Source: Roseomonas sp. (GTDB taxonomy: Bacteria > Pseudomonadota > Alphaproteobacteria > Acetobacterales > Acetobacteraceae). From it: DNA of 64,000 nucleotides. The first letter of the stretch is position 1. The number at the start of each line of letters is the position of its first letter. Below the pieces are notes generated by a model that was given only the letters and a program-made list of their open reading frames with translations, did not search any database and had not been told where the DNA came from. Of this stretch, positions 8,530-16,998 are shown one piece after another. Location of the stretch: contig JADCFX010000001.1 of the NCBI GenBank assembly GCA_020249285.1, positions 87,100-151,099 on the forward strand, given 5' to 3'. A program made the translations under genes and the position numbers.

Positions 8530-10146
8530 TCAGGCCGCCATCGCCCCCTCAATTTCCGCGAAGCGCGCCCCAGCACGCGGAAGGAGCCGCCGCAGATAGA
8601 AATCCGCCACCGCCCCATAAGCCGCGCCATCCGCCGCAGCCGCCCGCGCGAGGAGAGCACCCCCCAGCACCCAGCCCACCGCATCCAAATAGGCAGTCGC
8701 GAGCGATTGGCTAGCCTCCGCATCGCGGCCTTGCACTTCCAACACCGCTTCCGTGGTCCGGGCCAGCCCCTCAGCCGCGGCGCGCAGCCTGGCATCGGGC
8801 AGGGCGGCGATCTCGCTGATGAGGCTCCGCATTTCGGCCCCGCCATCGCGGGCGAGCTTGCGGGTCAGCAGGTCAATCGCCTGGATACCGTTGGTGCCCT
8901 CATAAATCGGGGCAATACGGGCATCGCGCAGCACCTGGGCGGCGCCGGTATCCTCAATAAAGCCCATGCCGCCATGCACCTGTACGCCGAGGGAGGCGGT
9001 TTCCACCCCGCGATCCGTGGCCCAAGCCTTCAGCACCGGGATCAGTAGCGCCAGCCGCGTGCTGGCCGCTTTATCGCCCATCAGTTCCGCCCGGTCCGCC
9101 GCCACTGCCGCTTCCAGCATGATCAGCCGGGCGGCGAGCGTGGTCGCGCGCATTTCCATCAGCATACGCGCCACATCCGGGTGTTCCGCGATGCTGCGCC
9201 CACTCTGCACGCGCTGCGCGGCATAGGCTTCGGCCAGCCGTAGTGCCGCCGCGCCATGGGCTACACCCTGGGTGCCAACGCCCAGCCGTGCATTATTCAT
9301 CATGGCGAACATGGCTTGCAGGCCGCGATGCGGTTCGCCGACCATCTCGGCCTCGGCGCCCTCATACATCATGATGCAGGTGGGGCTGCCATGAATGCCC
9401 ATTTTGCGTTCGATGCCACCGCAGCGGAAGGCATTGCGCGCGCCATCTGGCAGGATTTTCGGCGCGGCAAACAGCGATATCCCGCGCGAGCCCGGCGGCG
9501 CATCCGGCAGGCGCGCCAGCACCAGATGCAGGATATTGCCGGCGCAATCATGTTCGCCCCAGGTGATGAAAATCTTCTGCCCGTGCAAGGCATAACGCCC
9601 ATTGCCGAGCGGTTCAGCGCGCGTGCGGAGCATGCCCAAATCGCTGCCGGCTTGCGGTTCGGTCAGGCACATCGCGCCGGTCCAATCGCCCGCGATCATC
9701 GGCGGCAGCCAGCGCGCCGCCTGATCCGCGCTTGCGTGATGGCGGAGCAGATCAATCGCACCCGCCGTCAGCAGCGGGCCGAGCATGAAGGATGTATCAG
9801 CCGCCATGCCCAATTCCACCATGGCGGTCCAAAGGCTGAGCGGCAGCCCCTGCCCGCCATGTTCCAACGGTGCGGCCAGGCCCTGCCAGCCGCCTTCGCG
9901 CCATTGATCATAAAGTGCCGGGTAATGCGCCGGCGTGGTCACGGTGCCATTGGCGTAGCGGGCGCCTTGCTTATCGGCTTCCTGCGCCTTGGGTTGCAGC
10001 GCTTCGGTGCAGAAGCGGTTCGCCTCGGTCACGATTTGGGCAATGTCATCGGCGGAAAGCGGCACGCCGGCGGCATTGGTGAGCCCCGGCAGGTCAACCA
10101 GGCGCGTCAGGCCAAAAATCAGATCATCAGCGGCGGTGGTGGTCAT
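8530..10146 (-). CDS. Acyl-CoA dehydrogenase (DmdC/AidB-like large subfamily)
   Basis: 538 residues. Domains in order are an N-terminal helical acyl-CoA dehydrogenase domain, the middle beta domain (MCLTEPQAGSDLGMLRTRA at ~150), and the flavin-binding C-terminal domain with VQVHGGMGFIEDTG and the catalytic-base motif APIYEGTNGIQAIDL. About 110 further residues form the C-terminal extension of the 3-methylmercaptopropionyl-CoA dehydrogenase-like (DmdC) subfamily, which is usually ~590 residues. It oxidises an acyl-CoA at C2-C3 with electrons passing to ETF. The ATG overlaps the stop of the upstream flavin oxidase by 4 bp. The specific substrate cannot be told from the sequence. Confidence 0.85.
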   Translation of the reverse strand: MTTTAADDLIFGLTRLVDLPGLTNAAGVPLSADDIAQIVTEANRFCTEALQPKAQEADKQGARYANGTVTTPAHYPALYDQWREGGWQGLAAPLEHGGQGLPLSLWTAMVELGMAADTSFMLGPLLTAGAIDLLRHHASADQAARWLPPMIAGDWTGAMCLTEPQAGSDLGMLRTRAEPLGNGRYALHGQKIFITWGEHDCAGNILHLVLARLPDAPPGSRGISLFAAPKILPDGARNAFRCGGIERKMGIHGSPTCIMMYEGAEAEMVGEPHRGLQAMFAMMNNARLGVGTQGVAHGAAALRLAEAYAAQRVQSGRSIAEHPDVARMLMEMRATTLAARLIMLEAAVAADRAELMGDKAASTRLALLIPVLKAWATDRGVETASLGVQVHGGMGFIEDTGAAQVLRDARIAPIYEGTNGIQAIDLLTRKLARDGGAEMRSLISEIAALPDARLRAAAEGLARTTEAVLEVQGRDAEASQSLATAYLDAVGWVLGGALLARAAAADGAAYGAVADFYLRRLLPRAGARFAEIEGAMAA

Positions 10147-11303
10147 GTTGTGCTCTCCAATCCGGCCAGCAGGCCAGGTGCCGGGGCATCCCGCCCGGCG
10201 GCCCAGCCCGGCAGGGCGCGGGCCAACGCAGTATCCTCTGCCGCCGCGGCCAGGGCCAGACCCAAAAGCGGGGCGAATTTAAAGCCATGGCCGGAAAAGC
10301 CGGACATGACAAAGCAAGACGGCGCCACGGCTTCCAGGATGAATTCCTCCCGGTCTTCCACATCGTAATAGCAGGCTTGCGCGCCAAGCACCCGATAAGC
10401 ACCCGCATTGATCAGGCGCGGGCGGGCGAGGGCCAGGATTTCCTCGATTTCTGCGGGCGTTGCCGCGCGCGGGTCGACCCCCGCATCGCCCTGGCGGGAA
10501 AAGCGGTGATCGCCGATCTTGAGCGCGGTGCCGGCCACCGGCGGCACGGCGTAGAACCCGCCATCCTCGGCCAGATCAAGCAGCATGGGTGCGGCTTCCC
10601 AGGCGGCGCGAAATTCGGGCGGGGCTTCAAGACGCACCAGGATTTGCCGGGACGGCACCACGCGGCCAGTAAGCCCAGTGCCGAGCAGCCTTGGCCCCCA
10701 GGGGCCGGCGGAGAGTATCAGCAGATCGGCGCTGCGTTCCACGCCATTGGTGAACCTCAGCGCCGCACGATCCGGCAGGGCGGCGGTGACCTCGGCGGCC
10801 TCGAACACCACGCCTTGTGTGGCAAGATGTGCGGCGAGCCCCGCGACAATCCGTTCCGCGAGCAGCGCGCCACCGCGCGGCAAGGTGAAGGCGGCGGCTA
10901 TGCCGGTATCTGACAGCATGGGAAAGCGCGTGGTGAGCTGATCTGGCGCCAAATCCGCGCAAGCATGCCCATCGGCCCGCAGCGCAGCCCGGCTTTCCGC
11001 AAGCCAGCCACCCTGGTGATTGGCGAGTGCCAGCACACCGGTTTCCACATAATGCCGGGTGCCGAGTGCGGCCCAGATCATCTCCCAAGCCGCATAGGCG
11101 GGGTCAACCATCCGCATATAGCCAGCCTGCGCGCCATAGGCGTGGCGGATCAGGCGGTGCTGATCCACGGATGCGCCACGCGGATTGGGGATAGGCGCCT
11201 GTTCGATCACGCGCACCTGCCAGCCGGCACGGGCCAGCGCCCAAGCGGAGCAAAGCCCCATAATGCCGGCGCCGAGAATCAGGGCGTTTCGTTGTGCTGC
11301 CAT
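10143..11303 (-). CDS. FAD-dependent amine oxidase, sarcosine oxidase/N-methyltryptophan oxidase-like
   Basis: 386 residues. FAD motif LILGAGIMGLCSAWALARAG is at the N-terminus and the DAO fold follows. A C-terminal block QACYYDVEDREEF, then FVMSGFSGHGFKFAPLLG, matches monomeric sarcosine oxidase/MTOX enzymes, in which this Cys binds FAD covalently. It likely oxidises a secondary amine or N-methyl amino acid, releasing hydrogen peroxide. It precedes and overlaps an acyl-CoA dehydrogenase, so the two are co-transcribed, but no shared pathway is evident. Substrate unknown. Confidence 0.82.
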   Translation of the reverse strand: MAAQRNALILGAGIMGLCSAWALARAGWQVRVIEQAPIPNPRGASVDQHRLIRHAYGAQAGYMRMVDPAYAAWEMIWAALGTRHYVETGVLALANHQGGWLAESRAALRADGHACADLAPDQLTTRFPMLSDTGIAAAFTLPRGGALLAERIVAGLAAHLATQGVVFEAAEVTAALPDRAALRFTNGVERSADLLILSAGPWGPRLLGTGLTGRVVPSRQILVRLEAPPEFRAAWEAAPMLLDLAEDGGFYAVPPVAGTALKIGDHRFSRQGDAGVDPRAATPAEIEEILALARPRLINAGAYRVLGAQACYYDVEDREEFILEAVAPSCFVMSGFSGHGFKFAPLLGLALAAAAEDTALARALPGWAAGRDAPAPGLLAGLESTT

Positions 11304-11437
11304 GGGGCAAGCCTATGCCGATTTGGGCGGGGATTGGAAATGCTTGTTTTATCAAACCGCCAAGGGCAAACCGTCCTTGCCTTATCGGTGCAAGGCAAGG
11401 CGCCTTCGCGCCAAAGCCAAAAGGAACCCATCCCGCC

Positions 11438-11824
11438 ATGATCATCGCCTTCTGGACCCTGCCTTTGACGCTGATCTTCCTCTGGCTCAGCTTGCGCGTG
11501 ATCCGGTATCGGCGTGGCGAGCGGATCCCACTTGGGTCGGGCGGTAATGCCGCTTTGGAACGCGCCATCAGGGCGCATGCCAATTTCGCGGAGTTTGTGC
11601 CCTTTGCGATGCTGCTGCTCATCCTGGCGGAATGGGGCGGCGCCTGGCCTTGGCTGCTGCATGCGCTTGGCGCGCTGCTGGTCACCGCGCGCCTGTCCCA
11701 TGGCATGGGCATGGTACAAGACCCGGAAGATTATCGCTTTCGCGTCTTTGGCATGATGGGGACCTTTAGCGTCATGGGTATCGCGGCGGTCGCGGCGTTT
11801 CTGGGGGCTGTCCTGCGCGGCTGA
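11438..11824 (+). CDS. MAPEG-family integral membrane protein
   Basis: 128 residues, start chosen at the ATG of MIIAFWTLPLT because the protein begins there with a membrane helix. About four hydrophobic helices are visible. The MAPEG signature RAIRAHANFAEFVPFAMLLL sits at ~46-65. Bacterial MAPEG proteins are small membrane proteins related to microsomal glutathione transferases; most have no assigned substrate. It is transcribed divergently from the flavin oxidase at 11303. Confidence 0.88.
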   Translation: MIIAFWTLPLTLIFLWLSLRVIRYRRGERIPLGSGGNAALERAIRAHANFAEFVPFAMLLLILAEWGGAWPWLLHALGALLVTARLSHGMGMVQDPEDYRFRVFGMMGTFSVMGIAAVAAFLGAVLRG

Positions 11825-11864
11825 GGCTTGCGGGATGCGACTGATTGCGCCCCGTGATGATCCT

Positions 11865-12098
11865 TCATTTTCGGCGACACGTCAGGATGATTTCGGAAGG
11901 GTTCGCGCCGATCAATTCGGCAACATGGTGCCGCGCGGCTTCCACGGCTTCGGCGACGGTACGGCCCATGGCGTGTTCGGCGCTGGCGGGTTTGGCGAAT
12001 TGCGCTTCCCAAAAGGGGCGCATGGCCTGGATCACGCGCGGGTCCACCGGCGTGGTGGCGTGGTTATCCAGGTAGATGGGGTGGTTGGGGAACGGCAT
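11865..12098 (-). pseudogene. Truncated cysteine desulfurase (IscS/NifS type), N-terminal fragment
   Basis: 77-residue open frame beginning MPFPNHPIYLDNHATTPVDP and running to NPSEIILT, the conserved start of an IscS/NifS-type enzyme. The family continues with a GATEAxN block, but here the homology ends at about 11886, giving CRRK and a stop. The PLP lysine and catalytic cysteine (~300 residues further on) are absent, so it cannot be active. Its first ~17 codons and ~35 bp of leader are duplicated at 13354-13441. A different, intact desulfurase paralogue lies at 40699-41787. Confidence 0.85.
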
Positions 12099-12133
12099 GG
12101 GGGGAAGATGGGGCGGAATGGGGTGTGGGGCTA
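12046..12133. repeat. 88-bp direct repeat, copy A (desulfurase 5' end and leader)
   Basis: From ACCGGCGTGGTGGCGTGG to GGTGTGGGGCTA. It matches 13354-13441 in the same orientation with about 7 mismatches in 88 bp by eye. Copy A keeps the ATG of the truncated desulfurase (12098). Sequence outside the two copies is unrelated. Confidence 0.9.
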
Positions 12134-12272
12134 GATGGGTGAGTGTGGTGGACGATCTGGCTAGCGATTAACTCCGATCATGGGCGCGAGGTTAACCGGC
12201 GAGCTGACGGCGCCCCAAGGGCAGGGTGCGCGACGCGAGGCGAAAGAACAACCTGAAAAAATGCAAAACCTC

Positions 12273-13154
12273 TCAATTCCTATTGCGCCTTGAAAGGCCA
12301 ACAATATAGAGGCTTTTGGGATATCTACGGCGTCCGAAATAAAGAACGATAAATCCTGTTATAGCGTAAAGAAAACCTAAAACAATAAGGGGAGTACGAC
12401 CAAAGTTTCTTGAGGGAGGTGGAAAAATGCTCTCCGCTACCAGGAATGTCTCTGCGGATGCGAATATCCCGGTCATAGCCACCGCAAGTCCCACAACCAT
12501 CGCAGCAATTGGCGCGGCCCACCGAAATGCGTTAAGCACCCTCATGATTATCGACGACACACGACTGTCGCGCACCCTTGGTGTGAACCCAATTGGTGTG
12601 AACCCAATCTCCTTGGCTCCGCCAGGCAGTCCAACAACGGTCCCGCACACATCTAAACTAATTACTTCGCTTGTGTGCAGTACCTCTAAAACGGCACCGT
12701 CTTTAGGATCAAGAAAATCAAACTTTATTAAAATCTTATCGGGCGACTCGGTATCTAAAGGCACGGCAATCATACAAACGTCGCGGGCTTGCTTAAGCAC
12801 GGTAGCTGCGAGAACAGAGCCACCGTTTTTAACTTCTAGGCGAAAATGATCGTGAGTGACTATGTCACTCCCCTTGAACGTTTTTTCGCCGGCATTCCAG
12901 AACCAAATTATCGTGCGCGTGAGCCTTTGGATGTCGGTGCCGCAATATTGGACTGTAACGTCTCGAGGCAATCCATCCGCGGTAAGGCCTAGCAGCCGTT
13001 CACCAGATTGCGTATACTTAATGATGCCTCTTTGGCGCGTCCACAAATATGCAAGCAGTGCGACGGCCAAGCCGACTATCCCAATGATTGAGCCCACCCA
13101 GCCGAGCGAAAAAAATCCCGCCGCATCGTCAATAACTGTTTGGAGCCACCCCAT
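12273..13154 (-). CDS. Uncharacterised membrane protein with beta-rich domain between TM helices
   Basis: 293 residues, not assigned to a named family. An N-terminal TM helix (~18-38) is followed by a soluble region (~40-200) containing LTRTIIWFWNAGEKTFKGSD and ILIKFDFLDPKDGAVLEVLHT, then two TM helices (~212-235 and ~255-275) and a basic C-terminus. The start ATG has GGGAGAG a few bases upstream. Base composition is clearly AT-richer than its neighbours, with codons such as ATA, TTA and AAT that are rare around it. It sits alone between 88-bp direct repeats, which suggests acquisition. An internal 15-bp tandem repeat duplicates the residues IGFTP. Function unknown. Confidence 0.75.
   Translation of the reverse strand: MGWLQTVIDDAAGFFSLGWVGSIIGIVGLAVALLAYLWTRQRGIIKYTQSGERLLGLTADGLPRDVTVQYCGTDIQRLTRTIIWFWNAGEKTFKGSDIVTHDHFRLEVKNGGSVLAATVLKQARDVCMIAVPLDTESPDKILIKFDFLDPKDGAVLEVLHTSEVISLDVCGTVVGLPGGAKEIGFTPIGFTPRVRDSRVSSIIMRVLNAFRWAAPIAAMVVGLAVAMTGIFASAETFLVAESIFPPPSRNFGRTPLIVLGFLYAITGFIVLYFGRRRYPKSLYIVGLSRRNRN
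12578..12607. repeat. Perfect 15-bp tandem duplication inside the orphan membrane gene
   Basis: The unit TTGGTGTGAACCCAA occurs twice in a row. It adds five residues in frame (IGFTP repeated), so the frame is kept. Confidence 0.9.
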
Positions 13155-13353
13155 TTTCCGCTCTCCCGCCCCTCCACTTCTTACAAGCTATGCCCCGTCA
13201 GTTGGAGCCGCGCGAACCAACGCAAAACAAATATCGCTATTTTTTACTGTCTGCAACTAACTCGAAGATTAGCGAAGAGAACCTTTTTTAGTCAGCTAAT
13301 ACCTTGCTGCAATCTTCGATTCTACCAGCAATCTTACCCGTATCCCCCGGTGA
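13155..13353. other. AT-rich leader of the orphan membrane gene, no further gene seen
   Basis: Non-coding stretch 5' of the minus-strand gene ending at 13154, also AT-richer than the surroundings. It should hold that gene's promoter, but I see no confident -35/-10 pair. It ends at the right-hand 88-bp repeat. Confidence 0.5.
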
Positions 13354-13441
13354 ACCGGCGTGGTGGCGTGGTTATCCAGATAGATGGGTTGGTTGGGTAG
13401 CGACTTGGGGGGGAGATGGGGCGGAATGGGGTGTGGGGCTA
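13354..13441. repeat. 88-bp direct repeat, copy B
   Basis: Second copy of 12046-12133. On the minus strand it still encodes QPIYLDNHATTPV, the cysteine desulfurase start, but the ATG equivalent to 12098 is lost and the homology ends after about 17 codons. Confidence 0.9.
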
Positions 13442-13505
13442 GTTCCCTGCGAGGTGGAGCGTTTTAGGCCCCTGGCCAAAAGTCAAAAAAAGGAGTGGGG
13501 GGCTT

Positions 13506-13529
13506 GGGGGGCGAGTTCTCTCGCCCCCC
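13506..13529 (-). terminator. Strong hairpin terminator after the FutA-like gene
   Basis: Perfect 10-bp stem GGGGGGCGAG/CTCGCCCCCC with a 4-nt loop, 32 bp past the minus-strand stop at 13562. On the minus strand a run of seven T follows ~20 nt later, so it is a plausible but imperfect intrinsic terminator. Confidence 0.7.
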
Positions 13530-13561
13530 ATTTCAGCGCGCGGCTTTTGAAAGCCCCCCCC

Positions 13562-14593
13562 TCACCGCCACCCCGCCCTTTGCATAATCCGCAGCGCTTC
13601 CGGCGCCAGCGCGCCATAGCGTTGCGCGTTCAATTGATCAGCGCGGAAGCTGCCAAGTGCTGTCAGCGCGGGATGTGGCGCGACCCCCGCCACCACCGGA
13701 TATTCAAAATTGCCATTGGCGAATAATTCCTGCGCGCGTTGGCTTGAAAGATATTCAATGAAGCGCAGCGCGCCGGCCTTGTTCGCCGAACTCCGCACCA
13801 CACCCGCGCCCGAGACATTCACATGCGCCCCGCGATCGCCTGGCGCCTGATTGGGGAAGATCACCCCAATCCGATCAAACAGAGCCTTTTCCTGCGCATT
13901 GGTCGAAGCGCCAAACCGCGCAAGGTAATAGGTATTGGCTACCGCCAAGCGCCCAACGCCCGCGGCCACCGCTTGGAATTGCGGCGTATCCCCGCCCTGC
14001 GGTGGGCGCGCCATATTGGCCACCACGCCACGCGCCCAGGCTTCCGCCGCTTCCGCGCCATTCGCCAGCAGAATGCTCGCCATGAGCGAGGTGTTATAGG
14101 GATGCGCCGCCGCCCTGATCAGCACCTGCCCGCGTTGCGCCGGCAGGGCCAAATCCTCATACCGCGCAACACCTTCCGGCACGCCCCGCTGGCGGTCATA
14201 CATGATCACGCGCGCGCGGCTGGAAAGCCCAAACCATTGCCCATCTGCGGCGCGGAGATGCGCGGGGATGCGCGCTTCCAGAATCTCGCTTCGTGTTTCG
14301 GCCAGAATACCGACTTCCACCGCGCGGGCGAGCTTGGCTGCATCCACCGTGATCAGCACATCGGCGGGGCTATTGGCGCCTTCGGATTGAATGCGCGCAA
14401 TCAACTGATCCGCATCGCCTTCAATCAGGCGGGTACGGATGCCGGTTTCCGCCGTGAAGCCCTCATACAGCGCGCGATCCGTATCGTAATGGCGCGACGA
14501 ATAGAGATTGATCACGCGCTCCTGCGCCGCGACCAAGGCGGGGCTGGCAAGTGGGGCGGCGAAGGGCAGGGCAATCAGGGAACGGCGGCGCAT
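13562..14593 (-). CDS. Periplasmic iron(III)-binding protein, FutA/FbpA-like ABC solute-binding protein
   Basis: 343 residues from an ATG giving MRRRSLIALPFAAPLASPALVAAQE, a clear signal peptide, which decided the start over an upstream in-frame start. The mature N-terminus VINLYSSRHYDTDRALYEGF is typical of FutA/FbpA ferric-binding proteins, and the paired tyrosines of ANTYYLARF match known iron-ligand tyrosines. It would deliver Fe(III) to an ABC permease. No permease or ATPase gene is adjacent, so the partner must be elsewhere. A strong hairpin follows the stop. Confidence 0.85.
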   Translation of the reverse strand: MRRRSLIALPFAAPLASPALVAAQERVINLYSSRHYDTDRALYEGFTAETGIRTRLIEGDADQLIARIQSEGANSPADVLITVDAAKLARAVEVGILAETRSEILEARIPAHLRAADGQWFGLSSRARVIMYDRQRGVPEGVARYEDLALPAQRGQVLIRAAAHPYNTSLMASILLANGAEAAEAWARGVVANMARPPQGGDTPQFQAVAAGVGRLAVANTYYLARFGASTNAQEKALFDRIGVIFPNQAPGDRGAHVNVSGAGVVRSSANKAGALRFIEYLSSQRAQELFANGNFEYPVVAGVAPHPALTALGSFRADQLNAQRYGALAPEALRIMQRAGWR

Positions 14594-14768
14594 GAGGGAA
14601 ACCTTTCGGCGAGAGAGATGTTGTCGCGGCGGGTCAGGATCAAGACAGCCCGCGCCCAAGTCTAGCCGCGCCAGGCATGCTGCCGCCATGCAGGTCAGGC
14701 AGGGCAGCCCTGCGCGGCAAATACTTGAGCGCCGCGCAGACCCCGCGTGTTACCGACTCCCGTTACAA

Positions 14769-15554
14769 TCAGCCCTGCAAGCCGCGCAGGAATTTCGCCC
14801 GCGCGCCGCCGCCCGCCATCAGGAAGGCGTGGTCTGAACCGCTCAACAGGAAGCGCGCGCCAAGGGCGATGTAATCCGGGGCGACTTTTTCATCATAAAC
14901 GCCACCCATGCCCATAACCTTGCCATGTGCCTTGCAGGCCGCCGCCACCTTGGCATAGGCCGCGCGCACATCCGGGTGCCCGATCTGCCCGGCAATGCCC
15001 ATGGAAGCCGTGAGGTCTGATGTGCCGATCATCAGGCAATCCACGCCAGGCACGGCGGCGATGGCATCGGCATTCGCGACCGCTTCGGGTGTTTCAATCA
15101 TGACCGTCACCATGATCTGTTCGTTCAATTCCTTCTGCGCGGCGGCGGTATCAGAAACCTGGAAGGCGTATTGCGCCGGCGGGCCGCCCCAGGAACGCTC
15201 ACCCAGTGGCGGGTAGCGGAAGGCGCGCACCACATCGCGGGCTTCATCGGCATTATCAATATGCGGCACCACCACGCCCATGGCGCCATTATCCAGGCAG
15301 CGCGTGCCTTCAAACAGCGCATCCTTGCAGCAGCGCACCATCGGCGTGACACCTTGCGAAAGTGCCGCCATGGCCATGCGCGTGGCGTCATCCACACTCA
15401 TCGCGCCATGTTCCATATCAATGAACAGCCAATCAAAGCCAGACGCCGCAGCGATCATGCCGACAGCCGGCGTACGCAAATGATGCACGCCAAAACCAAG
15501 GGCGAGTTCACCCTTTTCCAGGCGGCGACGTGCGAAATTAGGAGCGATAGGCAT
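14769..15554 (-). CDS. HpcH/HpaI-family class II aldolase
   Basis: 261 residues. The fold markers are FDWLFIDMEHGAMSVDDA (~41-58, with the Glu-His pair near the active site), VMIETPEAVANADAIAAVPG and GVDCLMIGTSDLTASMG, which carries the metal-binding Glu and the Asp/Ser loop of HpaI-type aldolases. These enzymes cleave 4-hydroxy-2-oxo acids to pyruvate plus an aldehyde. AGAGGAAACACC before the ATG supports the start. It lies 39 bp downstream of the GST gene, so they may share a transcript. Natural substrate not predictable. Confidence 0.87.
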   Translation of the reverse strand: MPIAPNFARRRLEKGELALGFGVHHLRTPAVGMIAAASGFDWLFIDMEHGAMSVDDATRMAMAALSQGVTPMVRCCKDALFEGTRCLDNGAMGVVVPHIDNADEARDVVRAFRYPPLGERSWGGPPAQYAFQVSDTAAAQKELNEQIMVTVMIETPEAVANADAIAAVPGVDCLMIGTSDLTASMGIAGQIGHPDVRAAYAKVAAACKAHGKVMGMGGVYDEKVAPDYIALGARFLLSGSDHAFLMAGGGARAKFLRGLQG

Positions 15555-15593
15555 GGTGTTTCCTCTCAGGAATTATTGTGTGTTGCAACCTGA

Positions 15594-16475
15594 TCAAGCC
15601 GCGCCACCGGGCGCCAGCTTGTCTTGGGTTTTTGTTTCGAAATCGCTCGCCTCATGGCGTTCATGCAATTGTTCGGATGGCTCACCGGTCACGCGGTTCA
15701 CCATGCGCCCGCGCTTCACGGCAGGGCGAGCGAAGATGGCTTCCGCCCAGCGCTGCACATTCTTGTATTCATGCACGGCAAGGAATTCCGCCGCGCCATA
15801 CAGGAAGCCCTTCACCAGGCCGCCATACCAGGGCCAGACAGCGATATCGGCGATGGTATAGTCATCCCCACCCAGATAGGCGCTTTCGGCCAGCCGCCGG
15901 TCCAGCACATCCAATTGCCGCTTAGTTTCCATCGTAAAGCGATCAATCGCGTATTCAATCTTCACCGGCGCATAGGCGTAGAAATGCCCAAAGCCGCCGC
16001 CGAGGTAAGGCGCGCTGCCCATTTGCCAGAACAGCCAGGAAAGGCATTCGGCGCGCGCCGCCGCTTCCTTCGGCAGGAAGGCGTCGAATTTTTCCGCAAG
16101 GTGCATCAGGATCGCCGCGCTTTCGAAAACGCGGATGGGCTTCGGCCCGCTGCGATCCAAAAGTGCTGGGATTTTCGAATTGGGGTTGATATCCACAAAG
16201 CCACTGCCGAATTGCTGGCCTTCACCAATACGAATCAGCCAGGCGTCGTATTCCGCACCTTTGTGGCCAAGCGCCAAAAGCTCCTCCAGCAGGATCGTCA
16301 CCTTCTGGCCATTGGGCGTGCCCAGCGAATAAAGCTGCAAGGGGTGGTGGCCCATCGGCAATTCCTTGTCATGCGTCGGGCCGGCGATGGGGCGGTTGAT
16401 ATTGGCAAAGCGCCCGCCATTGGCCTTGTTCCAGGTCCAGACTTTCGGGGGGGTGTAATCGCTGCTGCTGCTCAT
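15594..16475 (-). CDS. yghU: Glutathione S-transferase / disulfide-bond reductase YghU
   Basis: 293 residues from the ATG of MSSSSDYTPPKVWTWNKANGG; the upstream in-frame extension lacks homology. The YghU N-terminal extension (FANINRPIAGPTHDKELPMG) precedes a thioredoxin-like GST domain (LQLYSLGTPNGQKVTILLEE) with VDINPNSKIPAL and VFESAAILMHLAEKF, then the helical C-terminal domain. YghU-type enzymes bind two glutathiones and reduce disulfides and organic hydroperoxides in the cytoplasm. Length matches E. coli YghU (~288). Confidence 0.92.
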   Translation of the reverse strand: MSSSSDYTPPKVWTWNKANGGRFANINRPIAGPTHDKELPMGHHPLQLYSLGTPNGQKVTILLEELLALGHKGAEYDAWLIRIGEGQQFGSGFVDINPNSKIPALLDRSGPKPIRVFESAAILMHLAEKFDAFLPKEAAARAECLSWLFWQMGSAPYLGGGFGHFYAYAPVKIEYAIDRFTMETKRQLDVLDRRLAESAYLGGDDYTIADIAVWPWYGGLVKGFLYGAAEFLAVHEYKNVQRWAEAIFARPAVKRGRMVNRVTGEPSEQLHERHEASDFETKTQDKLAPGGAA

Positions 16476-16566
16476 GGGGGTGCTCCTTGGGATTGGCTGA
16501 AGCTGGCGCGATTGGCGGTGGCGCGCAAGGCTGGTATCGCGGGGCGATCGGACAGGGGCAGGCGAC

Positions 16567-16917
16567 ATGACCATCACCATCCATGGCATCAAGAATTGCG
16601 ACACCATGAAAAAGGCGCGCGCCTGGCTGGAAGCGGCGGGCATTGCCCATGACTTCCATGACTACAAAACCGCGGGCATCACGCCGGCCCTACTGCAAGC
16701 CTGGGTGCGTCAGGCGGGGTGGGAGGCTCTGCTGAACCGCGCCGGCACAACCTTCCGAAAATTGCCGGATGATCAGAAGCAAGGGCTGGACGAAGCCCGC
16801 GCCATGGCGCTGATGCTAGCGCAGCCCAGCATGATCAAGCGCCCGGTGCTCACCAAGGGCGATGCGCTGATCATTGGCTTTGATCCCGCGCGTTACGCTG
16901 CCTTATTGAAAGCCTGA
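16567..16917 (+). CDS. ArsC/Spx-family protein (YffB-like)
   Basis: 116 residues with the thioredoxin-like start ITIHGIKNCDTMKKARAWLE, containing one redox cysteine, and the C-terminal IKRPVLTKGDALIIGF block of the ArsC/Spx/YffB family. YffB-type proteins resemble arsenate reductase but are thought to be glutathione-dependent thiol reductases; the second CXXC cysteine of Spx is missing here. It is transcribed divergently from yghU with a ~90-bp shared upstream region, so joint redox control is possible. Confidence 0.85.
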   Translation: MTITIHGIKNCDTMKKARAWLEAAGIAHDFHDYKTAGITPALLQAWVRQAGWEALLNRAGTTFRKLPDDQKQGLDEARAMALMLAQPSMIKRPVLTKGDALIIGFDPARYAALLKA

Positions 16918-16998
16918 CGCCCGCTGCCTTCAAATCGCCGCGCGCGCCCCATATCCTAAAGCCTGTATTTTACCAAACCAACATGCGGGGACAGGCGG

